The position numbers and the translations under genes are program-made. A stretch of DNA of 64,000 nt from Sipunculus nudus (taxonomy: Eukaryota; Annelida; Sipuncula; Golfingiida; Sipunculidae): contig CM049312.1 of assembly GCA_026874595.1 (NCBI GenBank), positions 67,798,929 through 67,862,928 on the forward strand. The letters run 5' to 3'. The notes beneath the pieces were generated by a model. That model had not been told where the DNA came from. It did not search any database and was given only the letters and a program-made list of their open reading frames with translations. The stretch's first letter is position 1, and each line of letters begins with the position of its first letter. This document shows, in pieces, positions 1 through 11,137 of the stretch.

Positions 1-43
1 AACAGAAAGAGGGGTATGCTGTTACTATATAAGTTATACTTAC

Positions 44-238
44 ACAGTCATGACCACTTGGCCGATGAATTCTCGTTTGCAATTTTCATGAAACTGTGTT
101 TTGTTTTTATGGTACATCTCATACATGATGTCAAGGCACGTGTCTTCTCGTAACACTTTGTGTGCCACGTCTACGACTAACAACACTCCGATGTCGTAGT
201 ACATGACAGAAGCATCGAAACCTGGCATCACCTCCATT
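44..238 (-). CDS. piwil1-like: Piwi exon, start of PAZ domain
   Basis: The acceptor GTCGTTAG is at 239-240 and the donor GTAAGT starts at 43; entry and exit are phase 2. It encodes MPGFDASVMYYD, then VVDVAHKVLRED and a stretch ending EFIGQVVMT. This is the WPGF...SHKVLR...ELIGLVVLT block that opens PAZ, the domain that anchors the 2'-O-methylated 3' end of piRNAs. The conserved Trp of WPGF is Met here. The gene continues off the left edge. Confidence 0.94.
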
Positions 239-3200
239 CTAACGACAAATAAAGAATACACTTTATAATACAATATAATATGACCAAGTTGTTTAATAGT
301 TATTAAATTATAAGAAAAAGTTTTGCATTGTTTTTCTGCCACTTGTGTGATACATCATTTAATGAATGAAAATATTAATATATCCTTCTCATATCTTCAT
401 TTTGAACATATTTATTAAAACAAGATTACCTAGTAGTCATGGCGCTTAAAGAAATGTTTTCCAGAATATAACAAACAAATCACATAAGTATCTATGTAAA
501 TGTGCGTACAAATGCACCATAGCCACAACAGTTCATTACAATTGTGTATAATTCTTTCCACTAATGTTAAATCTTGCATTTCTTACACTTTTCCACTAAA
601 ATACATTCCAGTTTTGAATACTTCATATATCTTTAAACTGCGATACATTCAATTTTTTATTAATACTTTTATTTTAACAATGAAGTGCAAAATCAAATTT
701 TGCATACTTTTAATATATTTTCAGATTCAATACATTTGAATATTGTTTACATTTAACATCTTCCAACTGCAATACCATCAAAGTTTGCATATATATTTTT
801 ATTAAAAAATATTTCAGTTTTACATATTTTTCCAATACAATAAATTCAAACTGTCATTAGATCTCTTATTATGTCTTCTTAATCATTTCAATTTTGGACA
901 ATCAAATTAAGGTGCATGGTGGTATTCACCCTGTAAGGACTCTGTTTGGTGGTTGTATGGACTCTGTATGGTGGTGGTTTGGACTTAGTATGGTGGTGGT
1001 ATGGACTTTGTTTGGTGGTTGTATGGACTCTGTATGGTGTTGGTATCAACTCTGTATAGTGGTGGTATGGACTCTGTATGATGGTGACATGGACTCTGTA
1101 TGGTGGTGGTGTGGACTCTATATGATGGTGGTATGGACTCTGTATGGTGGTGGTGTGGAATCTGTATGGTGGTGGTATGGACTCTGTATGGTGGTGGTGT
1201 GGACTCTATATGATGCTGGTATGGACTCTGTATGGTAGTGGTGTGGACTCTGTATGGTGGTGGTATCGACTCTGTATGGTGGTGGTGTGGACTCTGTATG
1301 CTGGTGGTGTGGACTCTGTATGGTGGTGACCAGTATGAGCTCTGTATGGTGGTGGTATCGACTCTGTATGGTGGTGACCAGTATGGACTCTGTATGCTGA
1401 TGGTATGGACTCTGTATGGTGGTGTGGACTCTGTATGGTGGTGACCAGTATGGACTCTGTATGCTGATGGTATGGACTCTGTATGGTGGTGGTGTGGTTG
1501 GCTTCATATTTGCGAGGTTAAAATTTCATGATTTATAGGTTTTCATTGTTTCTCGAGGGTCTCTTCTTCGTGATCTCAACAAACAATAATCTTCACAGAT
1601 TACTCATTTTTATGTGAATTAATTATATTAAACAATATGTGTGCAAAATCATAACAATTGGACGGGGACACAAGTGAACAGCAAACAAATTGAAACTACT
1701 CTTTATTATATCCAGATAATTTGAAAGATCTGATATCACTTATTATAGCAAACTTTGATTTTCAGGTAACTTATATGAGATAATCTATTTATTTTCATCT
1801 TTTCCTTTTTGAGTTGCTTCTAACCATGGGGCTTTTCATTCACAAAGGTTTTATTTTTGTGGTAATTTCCTTCTTGCAAATATCACGATTTTGAAACCCT
1901 TGTGAACAGAAAGACAGCCACAGTAACACTGGAGTGTTCACACTGACAGACAAAACATGGTAAGACAGAATAAGATTTCTATGTATGACAAAATGGCAAC
2001 ATGCGCTCTCAAATAACTTAGCTACTTGTAATGACTCATGGATTATTCATAACCAAGCAGAAACAAAAACATGAAATCCTGAAGGCTTACTGATTACATA
2101 TCATTCTTATCATTAGGTTACCTTCATTCTCATTCAAAAGACAGTGGCAACAACAGGCCATGGACCTATCCTTGAAAAAAAATATATATTTGCATTCAGA
2201 ATACATTTTGTAACAAGCGCCCTGTTGAATAAATTGATTTGCTGTTGTGTTTTTTATTTGCTTTCTTCTGATAATGTCATACAAGGAGGAAATACTAAAC
2301 ATCTAATAACCAAAATGAAACTGGGTATATCCGGTGTAGGAAGGCATGTGACTCAAATCTGGTACGGGATCTGCTGCAATAAAATCATACTAGACTTAAA
2401 CCCAGTGGCTGGACCAAATATCACCTTTGCAAATTGTGATGTCATAATGGTTACCATAGTGACACACATATCACCTATGGACTTAGTCTTCTCATTGTAA
2501 CAGATCCCTGATCTTAAGCATCCCAACTGCATTGTGGCATTTCATATCTGCATCCAATTAGATTAGGGCCTCAGTCATATTATCCAGATTAAGAATCAGA
2601 TTACTCTGTCCCCACTAATTGACTAATCTGCATCAGTTCAGTCAACTTAGTCTGCTAAATGATCTACAGCAGTTCAATTCACTTGGACCTGATTTGTTAA
2701 ACTCTAGTGCATGCAGGCATATCTGTTTCTAGTCTGCACAAGGCCAGTTTCATGATTTTTTTACCCAGCTCTTCCCCATAAAATAAAGTTTTGCAGCATG
2801 GTAAACTGGATTATGAACCAAATGTGGACAAAAAACTACAGGTGATATTGTGTTGAATAAACTGATGCAGGCTTATATAAAGGGAACTACAGTACAAAAT
2901 GTACCACTTCCAAGTTAAAGTTGACTAACAATAAAAAGGTTAAGTATAACTGGATTAAATGTGAACCATGATAACCAGATATGGTTTTTAACCTTCATTA
3001 GCTAGACTGGGACAGATAATGGTATAATGGGAGCTACCTCAGTGGAGATTTTGAAATATTCAAAACTGAGAACACTCAATATGGATTTATCTCTTTTTGA
3101 AGATCTGATTATTTAAGATTTGACAGAAATGACAGGTAATAATAATACATACTTGTGCTTTGTGATTGGAATTTTCTGATCCACATAGAAATAATGATTT

Positions 3201-6200
3201 CCAATTTGTTTCATGTCCAGCTCTTCCAAGACCCTGTAGTCAAGAAAAATATTATAGTAACAATGATTACTGACATGAATGATAATATAAATGATAATAA
3301 CAACATTACCACATCAAAGATGCCACACTAGTTACTTAAGCACTGAATAACAGGTGACACAAGTCTACCGATATCAAAGTTTCATGGGCACATCAAATTT
3401 CTGAACAAACAATGAGGACAATTCTGAGAAATATGACTGATTATATTACTACAATAATAAAACAATAAGTGTTGCAAAAAAATCTTTTTCAATAAAAGAA
3501 CCTGTCAAAGATCAATGGGCATATTAAATTTCAGAACAGTCCATGATTTATTCAGACCTCTCCATAATCATTAATAGGAACCAGGTGGGTAATTTCAATC
3601 ATGATTAATGTTATTCAGGGTAACCTTTTTTATTCGAATCAACTTAAAACAGAATACATGTTCAACATTCACAGCAATATTAACATTCACTTTTATGTGG
3701 CAGTATCAGACAACATGTGTATACCAGTGATGAGGACTTGTGTCCGGACTCAATTAAACTTTTTTAGCATTCAGACTCCTACCTGGACTCGCAGGTCCTG
3801 GACTTGTACTCAAACTCAGAGGTCTCTCCGAATTTTTTACTATAAGATTTTTATGCATGTACAATATACTAACAGAATACTAGAAAAAGTTTACATATAG
3901 CTTTACCTCTACGTCTGGAACTAAACAGAATTGAACATTAAAGCAAAAAGTGTATGCAAACTAACTTAAAATACACATGACAATCTCAAATTTTCATTTT
4001 AAATTTCTTTTAATAGGGAGATTATAATGGACTTGGGTTCCATATTACTTCGACTTGAAGAAGGTAAACTTGGACTCCAATCTCCAGACTTAGCCTCAGA
4101 CAAGAGTAGCCTGGGCTCAGACTAGGGTAGCCTGGACTCGGACTAGAGTAGCCTGGACTCGGACTAGAGTAGCCTGGACTCAGACTAGAGTAGCCTGGAC
4201 TCAGACTAGAGTAGCCTGGACTCGGACTAGAGTAGCCTGGACTCAGACTAGAGTAGCCTGGACTCAGACTAGAGTAGCCTGGACTCGGACTTGAGTAGCC
4301 TGGACTCAGACTAGAGTAGCCTGGACTCAGACTAGATTAGCCTGGACTCGGACTAGAGTAGCCTGGACTCAGACTAGAGTAGCCTGGACTCAGACTAGAG
4401 TAGCCTGGACTCAGACTAGAGTAGCCTGGACTCAGACTAGAGTAGCCTGGACTCAGACTAGAGTAGCCTGGACTCAGACTAAAGTAGCCTGGACTCGGAC
4501 TAGAGTAGCCTGGACTCGGACTAGAGTAGCCTGGACTCGGACTAGAGTAGCCTGGACTCGGACTAGAGTAGCCTGGACTCAGACTAGAGTAGCCTGGACT
4601 CGAACTAGAGTAACCTGGACTCGAACTAGAGTAGCCTGGACTCAGACTAGAGTAGCCTGGACTCAGACTAGAGTAGCCTGGACTCGGACTAGAGTAGCCT
4701 GGACTCAGACTAGAGTAGCCTGGACTCGGACTTCCAAGCAGACTCAGATGGTGGGAACTCGGCAACTTGCTGGATTGTCTGCACAGATGAAACTGCTCTA
4801 AGACTGGTGTAGATTGGTTACCAGTTATATGAATTTCAACTGGTTACGCAAATTCTTATTGCTTCAGTGAAGATCATATTATTACTGAAGTCCCCAGAAC
4901 TCTGGGGTGTAACTTACTTTTTTAGCTTGAGGTTGATAATTTGCAGGTAGGTTGGGGAAGTTGGTGGCACTTCATTGGTGAGTCTGATGGATATTGTCAC
5001 ACTTTCCCCATCCTTTCTTTTTGATACCACCTCTGTCACCTGAAATATATAATTATTTGTGAGGGTGCACACTCTTGGAAGCAGGGCTTGGCATTAAAGA
5101 AGATAAATACAGTTGGGTAAAGATTTACTAACATACAAAGCTTCCATGAAGCACTTGAAATCTAAGAAATATACCCCTCACCCAACCTCTTTTGGCCATA
5201 AGTGCTCAACTGGCCAAATAATGCAGGGGTGTGGTATTTCTGTGCAGCAGACGCAAGTATTCTGTTGTTTATACACACAGCAGCACCTCAGGATCAGCTG
5301 TATCATGGCTCATACAAATGCACTTGAAACTATGAAATAGCCGCTGAAAATAACAACGTATTATACCAAAGCCACTTATCCTGTTGCCACACCAGGTTAT
5401 GAAAATAGCATTCCTGGTTGAGCTGTCATGACTAATATTTCAGATACAAGGTTTTACAAGAAGATATAAACTAAATAAGATGAAAAATATGCACGTGATG
5501 GGTACAGCTGATTTTAATGCAACTAGAAAATGCTCCTTTAACACTGTCTAATATAGCTGAGGAAAGGCTTCAAAGATTCCTACCACTTATATACAAACAA
5601 GAAAATGAAAACTGATACAGCTATAAATGATTCTGACAATGGACAGGTGCGATTGTATTATATTTAGTTTATATTCAGTGAGGGTATTACCGTTTTTTGT
5701 AATTTGACTCCTGAGAAGACAATGGCACCGTCAAACAAGTACTGGTCCTTGAACAAGCTGATGTGTTCCTGAATGAGCATCTTCTTGAGCGGGTAACCAA
5801 GAACTTCTGGCCGGAAATCTACCCGGTACTGATAGATCATGAAGTCAGGTGCTGCCATCAAGTGGAAACTGTTGGACATTATCGCGATTTGTTGACCAGA
5901 CTGACCTGAAAGGTTAAATGTTTTAAAATTAACATATACTCAGCTACCAGCTTCTGTGGCTCAGGGGTAGAGCGCAGGACTCAAAGCCGGGAGATCATGA
6001 GGTCAATTCTCAGCTGAGCTGGTGAGATTTTGCACAATTGGCCCCAACCTAGGGTGAGCACTCTGCAGGCTTAATGAGAACCCCATGCCCAAGGCCGTGT
6101 TCCACCCACAAACGAGTGTGTCTTTCAGGGGTTCCTCGGTGGTATGACCAAGCAATAGGGATTGCTACGCACCCAGGGTCCTTCAGGTGCATTAGTCACC

Positions 6201-9200
6201 GGGATATAAAATGAGAGGAAGCGTGTGGTACTGCCCTGTCACATAGTCCGAAACCAGAATGGAATTCTGCAGATGTTCATATATGTAGTTAAATAAGCAT
6301 TAAAAAATGAAGGCGGTTACCTCAAACAAAAAATTTTTATATATATAAAAAAAAAGAAATACTCAGCTGCAAAATAAACCTAAACTCCCATCAGACAGTA
6401 ATTGATATGTGTATAACAACACTCCTCATGCAGCGGTTATACACTGCAAACATCTCATTTGTTTAAACCGCTGCTTTATTTAGCAATTTTTTCTTGGTCT
6501 CAACACCAGAGCTGGCTCAGGATAAAGAATCAGACCAAGGAGAGAGGGATGTTGCATATTTAAAACTTGGAGTTGGATGCACAATTTGATACTATGCTTT
6601 CATTGGTCTGATTATAACTGTTTGCTCTCTCTCTCAGGGCTGGTGGTGTAACCAAGAGAATCTTGATATACAAAGCAGCGGTTAAAATGAAGGAGACCTT
6701 GGAAGACTGCTGTGTACATACTGTGATTGCCTTTTTATCGAGAGGGTTTTATATATACAATTCTCAATTAATCAAAGGAGAATTATTAAAAAAATAAAAC
6801 CTTGAACAAGAGGCTCTGTCAAACGGTAGAACATTGATATTTCTTATAAATAATAATAAATCTTGTAAGTTCAAAGATTGCTACTTAATTGATATCACAT
6901 CTTTCATATAATATGCCATTAATGAACAATATCATTACCATCTAATTATTAAGAATTTGCACCCGTATTCTCCGATATAATTATTACATAAAATAATTGA
7001 TAACTTTGTGTAGGATTTTAATATGGTGAGATCATGAAAATGGAACCTTTGTGAAAAAGTGAAAATCGCAAAATTTTTATCCAGGGAATACAAAGTCAAC
7101 CACAGTAACAACTGCAAGAGGAGGGTAGATTGTGACAACCATTGAGGGTATTTTACTGCATATATTGGGCATAGGTATCCAGGATAAAGGGAACCTCTGT
7201 ATAACCAGTGGTTTTCAAAGTGGACAGTTTTGAAGTGTAACAATAGGTTTTAAATGGAAAACCTAGGTTTTTTCTTAATTTCTTGAAGGAACAAAGTTGC
7301 AGAGACCCAGTTTTTGGTTTGGTAGGAGAACTTTGGGACATCTAACTGTATTTAGAATTTTGGATTTATAGGTCTGCACCCAATCATTAAGCAAAGAAAA
7401 AACATATTGAGTGTTACCTTTAAATATTCTTTAATTTCTTATTTGTAACAAGTATATTTGTTTCATTTGATGGAACGGTCTTATTACCTGTTTTGTCGCC
7501 TACATGGTCTGGCCTTGTTGCCAAGGTGACATAGGGATTACGAGGCTCTCGCACTGGACGACCTTGTCCTCTTCCACGACCTTGACCTCTACCTCGACCT
7601 CCTCTTGGGCCTCCACCACCTCTGGGCCCACCTCTCTGAGATTCTCCCTGATAACCTCCTCGACCTCTTTGACCTTGACCTCTGGCAGATTTACCCCTCT
7701 GACCTCCACGACCTTGACCTCCATCCCTCTGACCTTCCCCTCTGTCTTGATATTCAGAATACCCCTCTGAATGATGACCTGCATGAGATGATGAACCACC
7801 TCGTTGCTTTGGTCTTGCGCCGCTCTGTTCATATAAAGACATTTGTGCCATTTCTGCCGTCGGTGCAGCATCACCTCCTTGTACACCTGGTGATCTTTGA
7901 CCTCCCATAGCACCATCGTCCTAAAAAAGAACAAGTATTGTGAGAAAGAACTTAGAAACAGAATACATGTGACAGCCTTAGAAATTTGTGGCATCAGAGA
8001 TGAATAAGTATCCAAAGACATGGATGGACAAAACTGAAGATTAATATAGGTGTCACCACCAGTCATATGTACAAGATAATGCCATCCCAGATCTACGGAC
8101 ATGCAAAATTTCAGGCCAATAACTAAACAAGTCCTGAGATAAATGCATAAATGTATTTTACAAAAACATAATTGTAGGTGGCGCCACCAGGCTTGTAATC
8201 AAGATGAAGGTGTCAGAGTTCTGAGGACATGCAAAATTTCAGGCTGATCCGGCAAAACCTCCTGAGAAAAGGGCATCAATGTATTCTACCAAAGCAGAAC
8301 AGTAGGTGGCACCAACTGTCTGGTCTACAATGAAGCTATCCAAGACAGATAAACATGCCGAATTTCAGGCTGTTACATCCATATACTCCTGAGATATATG
8401 CAATTTTCTCCAAAAACAGGTTTATGGATGGAGGCTACATAGAAATAAATATAGGTGGTGCTACCAGTTTCAGAAAGATTGGTTTAAGGATCTCAGAAGA
8501 GTACTTCATAGACAAACAGGGTTGCAGCCAAAACCATGTAAAACACAGTATCTGCAAAATTCTATTTTGGCAGATAAAATTATATCTCCACCAAGAGTTA
8601 ATGTTTTACCATGGCATCTGCATATTTGCATGATGACTGGTTGGACTGTTTCAATATTAGCAACTTTACACAAGTTATGTGTGGATAAGATGGGGCAATC
8701 TGTATATGCAAGGATTATTAGGGGAGACTATGTTGTATATTGTAAAACTGAGGGAAATTCATTTTTATTAAGGGCACCTATTTATTTTGACCTAGCACTG
8801 ATCCAACCATACAGTTTTTGGGCCATGACACACGTTATGTGTGGGACACAAGAAAATATGATTAGGAGCCTAGCATTGTGTAGTCTTATAGGGTTTTTTC
8901 CCTACTTTTCTGCAGGTGATCGCCTCTGTTTTTTGTATGCTAACTTAACTACTTTTATGTACATCTGCAGAATTCCATTCCGGTTTTGGACTAAGTGACA
9001 GGGCAGTATCACACACTTACTCTCATTTTATATCCTGCTGTCAACCAGGCCCAGTGACTACTGCACCTGCAGGCCCTGGGTGCTTAATCCTCCCCATTGC
9101 TGGATCATACCACTGAAGAACCCCCGAAAGGTGTACTCATTTTTAAATGAATTCTTGGTATATTCTTGTAGGGTTAAACAACATTCCTTGTTCAATTAAT

Positions 9201-10594
9201 GACAAAAATTGTTCATTATATTCACTGGCAGTAAATTTCCATAATTTTGACATGCTACATGTGAGATCCTCTTTCACTTTTAGTGTTGTAGAAATAGTGT
9301 TGGGAGGTGCATCCTTGATCATAATCATTCATCAACAGCACATCAGCAACCAATGATTAATTATTAGTTTCTTTTGAAAAGTGTTAGGAATCATGATTTT
9401 TAATTTCATGTCAAATAAGTAATCAGTAAACACTGGTTGACTTCTAGGAGTATGAAATTTCTTATCAAATATAGACCTGTATATCCTCTCAAATGATATA
9501 CAGGCCTAAAACTGGCTAATATTGTAATGACCCTACATGCAGTAAACATGTGTGAATATACCGTAATAATAAACACAAATTGTTCTAAATTTTTTTCGCA
9601 TAAATTTTATGAAAGCATACTATCCCTCATTATGAAGCCTAAAACTTTGAATGAAAAACTCTGTAAATGTATTATGGCAATGCAAGACTGTTCATCATTT
9701 CATCTGCACCAAGTGACCAATCACTGATTATAATCGATCATCGGTCCCAACACTAGTACAGAATGCAAAGTGGCAGACCCATGAGCAATTTAAAGAAACT
9801 GGGAGAAAAAAACCTGTCGGGGTTTGTTAATGACCTGGGGATATGACAGTAAAGTACTCAGAGGACAGCATAAAAGCAAAATTCCATATGGGGACAGAGG
9901 ATGGTTGCAACGGGACATGTCTCAGGTAAGGTTTAGAGCAAAATAATCCTTTTTTTAGAGCATGATTCATATTGTACCAGGGTTCCTGCACCTCTTGGCA
10001 AAGCAAATTTAAGACCATTTTCAGACTCTTTAAGACCAGCTGAAGAAAATTTAAGACCCTTTTATACTCAGAATTCTTTAATGGCCCAACCGTGCTTTAA
10101 AACTACTGAAGATCCCAACCTAGTGTCTGTTGTACAGACTTTTACTCCTGATGTTTGTAGAGCCTTCATTTATTAGCGGCGGAGTCCTGAGAATATATAT
10201 ACGCAGACCTTTCTTTGACAAGTACTGTTTGTCCACATTCATTATATCAGGATGGGTAAAATCATATTTTTATAAGACTTTTTTTAAGACCTATGTCAGG
10301 ATTCCTGCCATTTATAAGACCTTTTCAAGGCCTTAAAAATGCAAAATGAAAAATAAGATTTTTTTGGGGGCCCAGCAGGAACCCTGTGTACAGTAAGGCC
10401 TAGATTATAAGGATTCAAAGAAGACTAAAAATGTGCTAGCTCAGGCAGCAAATTTTTATCCAAGGTGGTCTCCTTGAGTTACTTACCGGGGGATAATACG
10501 GTTGTGTTGACCCTGGTTTTCGAGGAGGTCCTGAACCTTCCTCTACTTTACCCCTCGCCCTGCCTCGGGCACGCCCTCTACCCCGGCCTGACAT
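44..10594 (-). CDS. piwil1-like: PIWIL1-like Argonaute (Piwi), 5' half, six coding exons
   Basis: PIWI-clade Argonautes bind piRNAs and silence transposons, mainly in germline and stem cells. Six minus-strand exons (10594-10487, 7920-7488, 5905-5691, 5039-4918, 3233-3153, 238-44) join with matching phases and GT/AG borders into about 385 residues. The order is an Arg/Gly-rich N-terminus (about residues 1-155), the N domain and linker (about 175-320), then the first part of PAZ. Recognisable Piwi segments include KTGQSG, the LTNEVPPTSPT stretch, QIGNHY and HKVLRED. Similarity to vertebrate PIWIL1 is clear by eye from remembered family sequence, especially in the N/linker exons. The 3' half (rest of PAZ, MID and the PIWI slicer domain with its catalytic residues) lies beyond the left edge, so catalysis cannot be judged. 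No frameshift or stop is seen. Confidence 0.95.
239..3152 (-). other. Piwi intron between linker and PAZ exons
   Basis: This 2.9-kb intron is AT-rich and contains the minisatellite at 915-1497. The remainder holds no recognisable exon. Short frames at 500-739 and 2087-2500 show no family resemblance and are probably chance. Confidence 0.8.
915..1497 (+). repeat. Minisatellite, about 21-bp unit
   Basis: Imperfect tandem copies of ATGGACTCTGTATGGTGGTGG, with variants lacking or gaining a triplet and some with a GACCAGT insert. The unit is a multiple of three, so both strands stay open for long stretches (plus-strand peptide rich in DSVWWWCGLY, minus-strand peptide rich in Pro/Thr/His). There is no start context, splice context or family match, and the array sits inside a Piwi intron. 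I treat it as non-coding. Confidence 0.92.
3153..3233 (-). CDS. piwil1-like: Piwi exon, linker 1 end
   Basis: This 81-base exon enters and leaves in phase 2, with acceptor CTACAG and donor GTATGT. It encodes VLEELDMKQIGNHYFY, then VDQKIPITKHK, equivalent to the QIGRNYYN...IPSHR segment of PIWIL1 just before the WPGF block. Confidence 0.93.
4079..4737 (+). repeat. Minisatellite, 21-bp unit, about 31 copies
   Basis: Regular 21-bp tandem copies of AGCCTGGACTCAGACTAGAGT differ mostly at one A/G position. On the minus strand, the strand of Piwi, the array reads as a 142-residue SPGYSSL repeat, and the first copies at 3780-3830 are degenerate. It lies in the Piwi intron between 3234 and 4917. No exon borders were seen, so the frame is most likely a by-product of the 21-bp period. 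Confidence 0.93.
4918..5039 (-). CDS. piwil1-like: Piwi exon, linker 1
   Basis: It encodes VTEVVSKRKDGESV, then LTNEVPPTSPTYLQ and INLKLKK, closely following the vertebrate PIWIL1 segment around LTNELPPTSPT. The acceptor is TTTCAG and the donor GTAAGT after 4918; entry is phase 0 and exit phase 2. Confidence 0.95.
5691..5905 (-). CDS. piwil1-like: Piwi exon, N domain
   Basis: The acceptor CTTTCAG is at 5906-5907 and the donor GTAATA after 5691; entry is phase 1, exit phase 0. It encodes the segment following KTG: QSGQQIAIMSNSFHLM, then YQYRVDFRPEV, then a hydrophobic run ending FDGAIVFSGVKLQKT. This matches the Piwi N domain in order and spacing (compare YQYH and FDGxIxF in vertebrate PIWIL1). 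Confidence 0.95.
5950..6310 (+). mobile_element. tRNA-headed SINE
   Basis: The 5' end has a tRNA-like pol III promoter: the A box TGGCTCAGGGG starts at about 5957 and a slightly deleted B box GGTCAATTC follows about 45 bases later. Beyond the tRNA-like head comes about 250 bp of body ending in an AT-rich tail. The same body recurs inverted at 8959-9142, which shows it is dispersed. It lies in a Piwi intron, inverted relative to the gene. Confidence 0.8.
7255..7380 (+). repeat. Dispersed repeat, also at 25240-25370
   Basis: Contains GCAGAGACCCAGTTTTTGG and a following TTTGGATTTATAGGTCT block, also present with few changes at 25240-25370. I do not recognise the family. It lies in a Piwi intron. 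Confidence 0.6.
7488..7920 (-). CDS. piwil1-like: Piwi exon, RGG-rich N-terminal extension
   Basis: The acceptor TTTTTTAG lies at 7921-7922 and the donor GTAATA after 7488. The exon adds 144 codons, entering in phase 0 and leaving in phase 1. It starts DDGAMGGQRSPGV and is dense in RGG, GRG and RGQ from about 7830 to 7570, then runs into RNPYVTLATRPDHVGDKTG just before the N domain. The extension is longer than the N-terminus I recall for human PIWIL1. The open plus-strand frames opposite it are shadows of its GC-rich repeats. Confidence 0.93.
8000..8520 (-). repeat. Degenerate family-A monomers in Piwi intron
   Basis: Several worn copies of a 130-140-bp monomer each hold a GGTGGCGCCACC-type palindrome or variant (near 8178, 8305 and 8455) and an ATGCAAAATTTCAGGC block. 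In reverse orientation these match the monomers in the Helitron-like elements at 19.5-21.6 kb. There is no coding content. Confidence 0.65.
8959..9142 (-). mobile_element. 5'-truncated SINE copy (same family as 5950-6310)
   Basis: Read on the minus strand this matches the body of the SINE at about 6110-6285: the block with the CCCAGGGTCC-like segment, the GATATAAAATGAGAG-like segment and the AATGGAATTCTGCAGAT tail. The tRNA head is missing. Also in a Piwi intron. Confidence 0.75.
9978..10386. mobile_element. hAT-like MITE, 5-bp duplication TGTAC
   Basis: The ends are CAGGGTTCCTGC and GCAGGAACCCTG, perfect 12-bp terminal inverted repeats of hAT type. The interior is rich in TTTAAGACC and TTATAAGACC blocks. 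TGTAC directly abuts both ends (9973-9977 and 10387-10391), which fits a 5-bp target duplication. No transposase frame is present. It is in the first Piwi coding intron, close to the start exon. Confidence 0.8.
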
Positions 10595-10636
10595 GGTTGT
10601 GCTTTAGATGAAGATGTCTAAATCATTTGCTGGGAA
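10487..10636 (-). CDS. piwil1-like: Piwi exon with start codon plus 5' UTR part
   Basis: The exon opens after a CTTTTCAG acceptor at 10637-10638. It carries 42 bases of 5' UTR, and the ATG is at 10594-10592. It codes 36 residues starting MSGRGRGRARGRARG and ends in phase 0 at a GTAAGT donor. Clustered GR/RA dipeptides are the classic PRMT5 symmetric-dimethylarginine sites that recruit Tudor proteins in Piwi family members. Because the exon begins at an acceptor, at least one upstream untranslated exon and the promoter lie to the right of 10.64 kb. I could not locate them. Confidence 0.93.
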
Positions 10637-11137
10637 CTGAAAAGAAACAAAAAATTTCAGCTTAACCAATGGCAGACAGGTGGTTTCACTCTGTAGCTTG
10701 AGGAAATGAGGTCAAAGTGACCTACTTTCAGAAAAGGTGATACAGTTTGTCATTTTTTATGTAAAACTGCAGACCGGTACCATGAACTGTTTCAAAATGT
10801 GTGCTTTTAACAGACATCCAGGCAACATTAACAATAGACTGGTGACTGCTATATAAATTCGCAATACAAAGCACTTTTCCTGCATTCAAGTGAAATTTCA
10901 TTGCACTGTAATTATGTTCACACAATGTTATACTTCAAACCACTGTTATATAAAAAATGTAATATTTCAACAAAATGAAATACACATGAAGTAACATTTA
11001 ACCATACTCTAACATTTCCACACGCTTGATTCTTCAATATAATATGAACAAAACAAATGTACTACAAAATGAAATGCATCATTATGCTATGAATAGTACA
11101 TAAAGTATTTACCTTCAACCTAATGGTAACAAATATT

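Noticed and set aside
894-1507. Trp/Gly-rich or Pro/Thr-rich repeat proteins over the first minisatellite
   Set aside because: Open on both strands only because the unit is a multiple of three; intronic, no start or splice context.
4337-4765. SPGYSS repeat protein (byssal or collagen-like)
   Set aside because: Produced by the 21-bp minisatellite inside a Piwi intron; no signal peptide or exon borders.
5950-6025. Functional tRNA gene
   Set aside because: A- and B-box are present but the B box is deleted by one base, the cloverleaf does not close, and the body recurs elsewhere as a SINE.
7504-7910. Plus-strand genes opposite the Piwi RGG exon
   Set aside because: Shadows of a GC-rich repetitive coding exon whose minus-strand frame joins its neighbours in phase.
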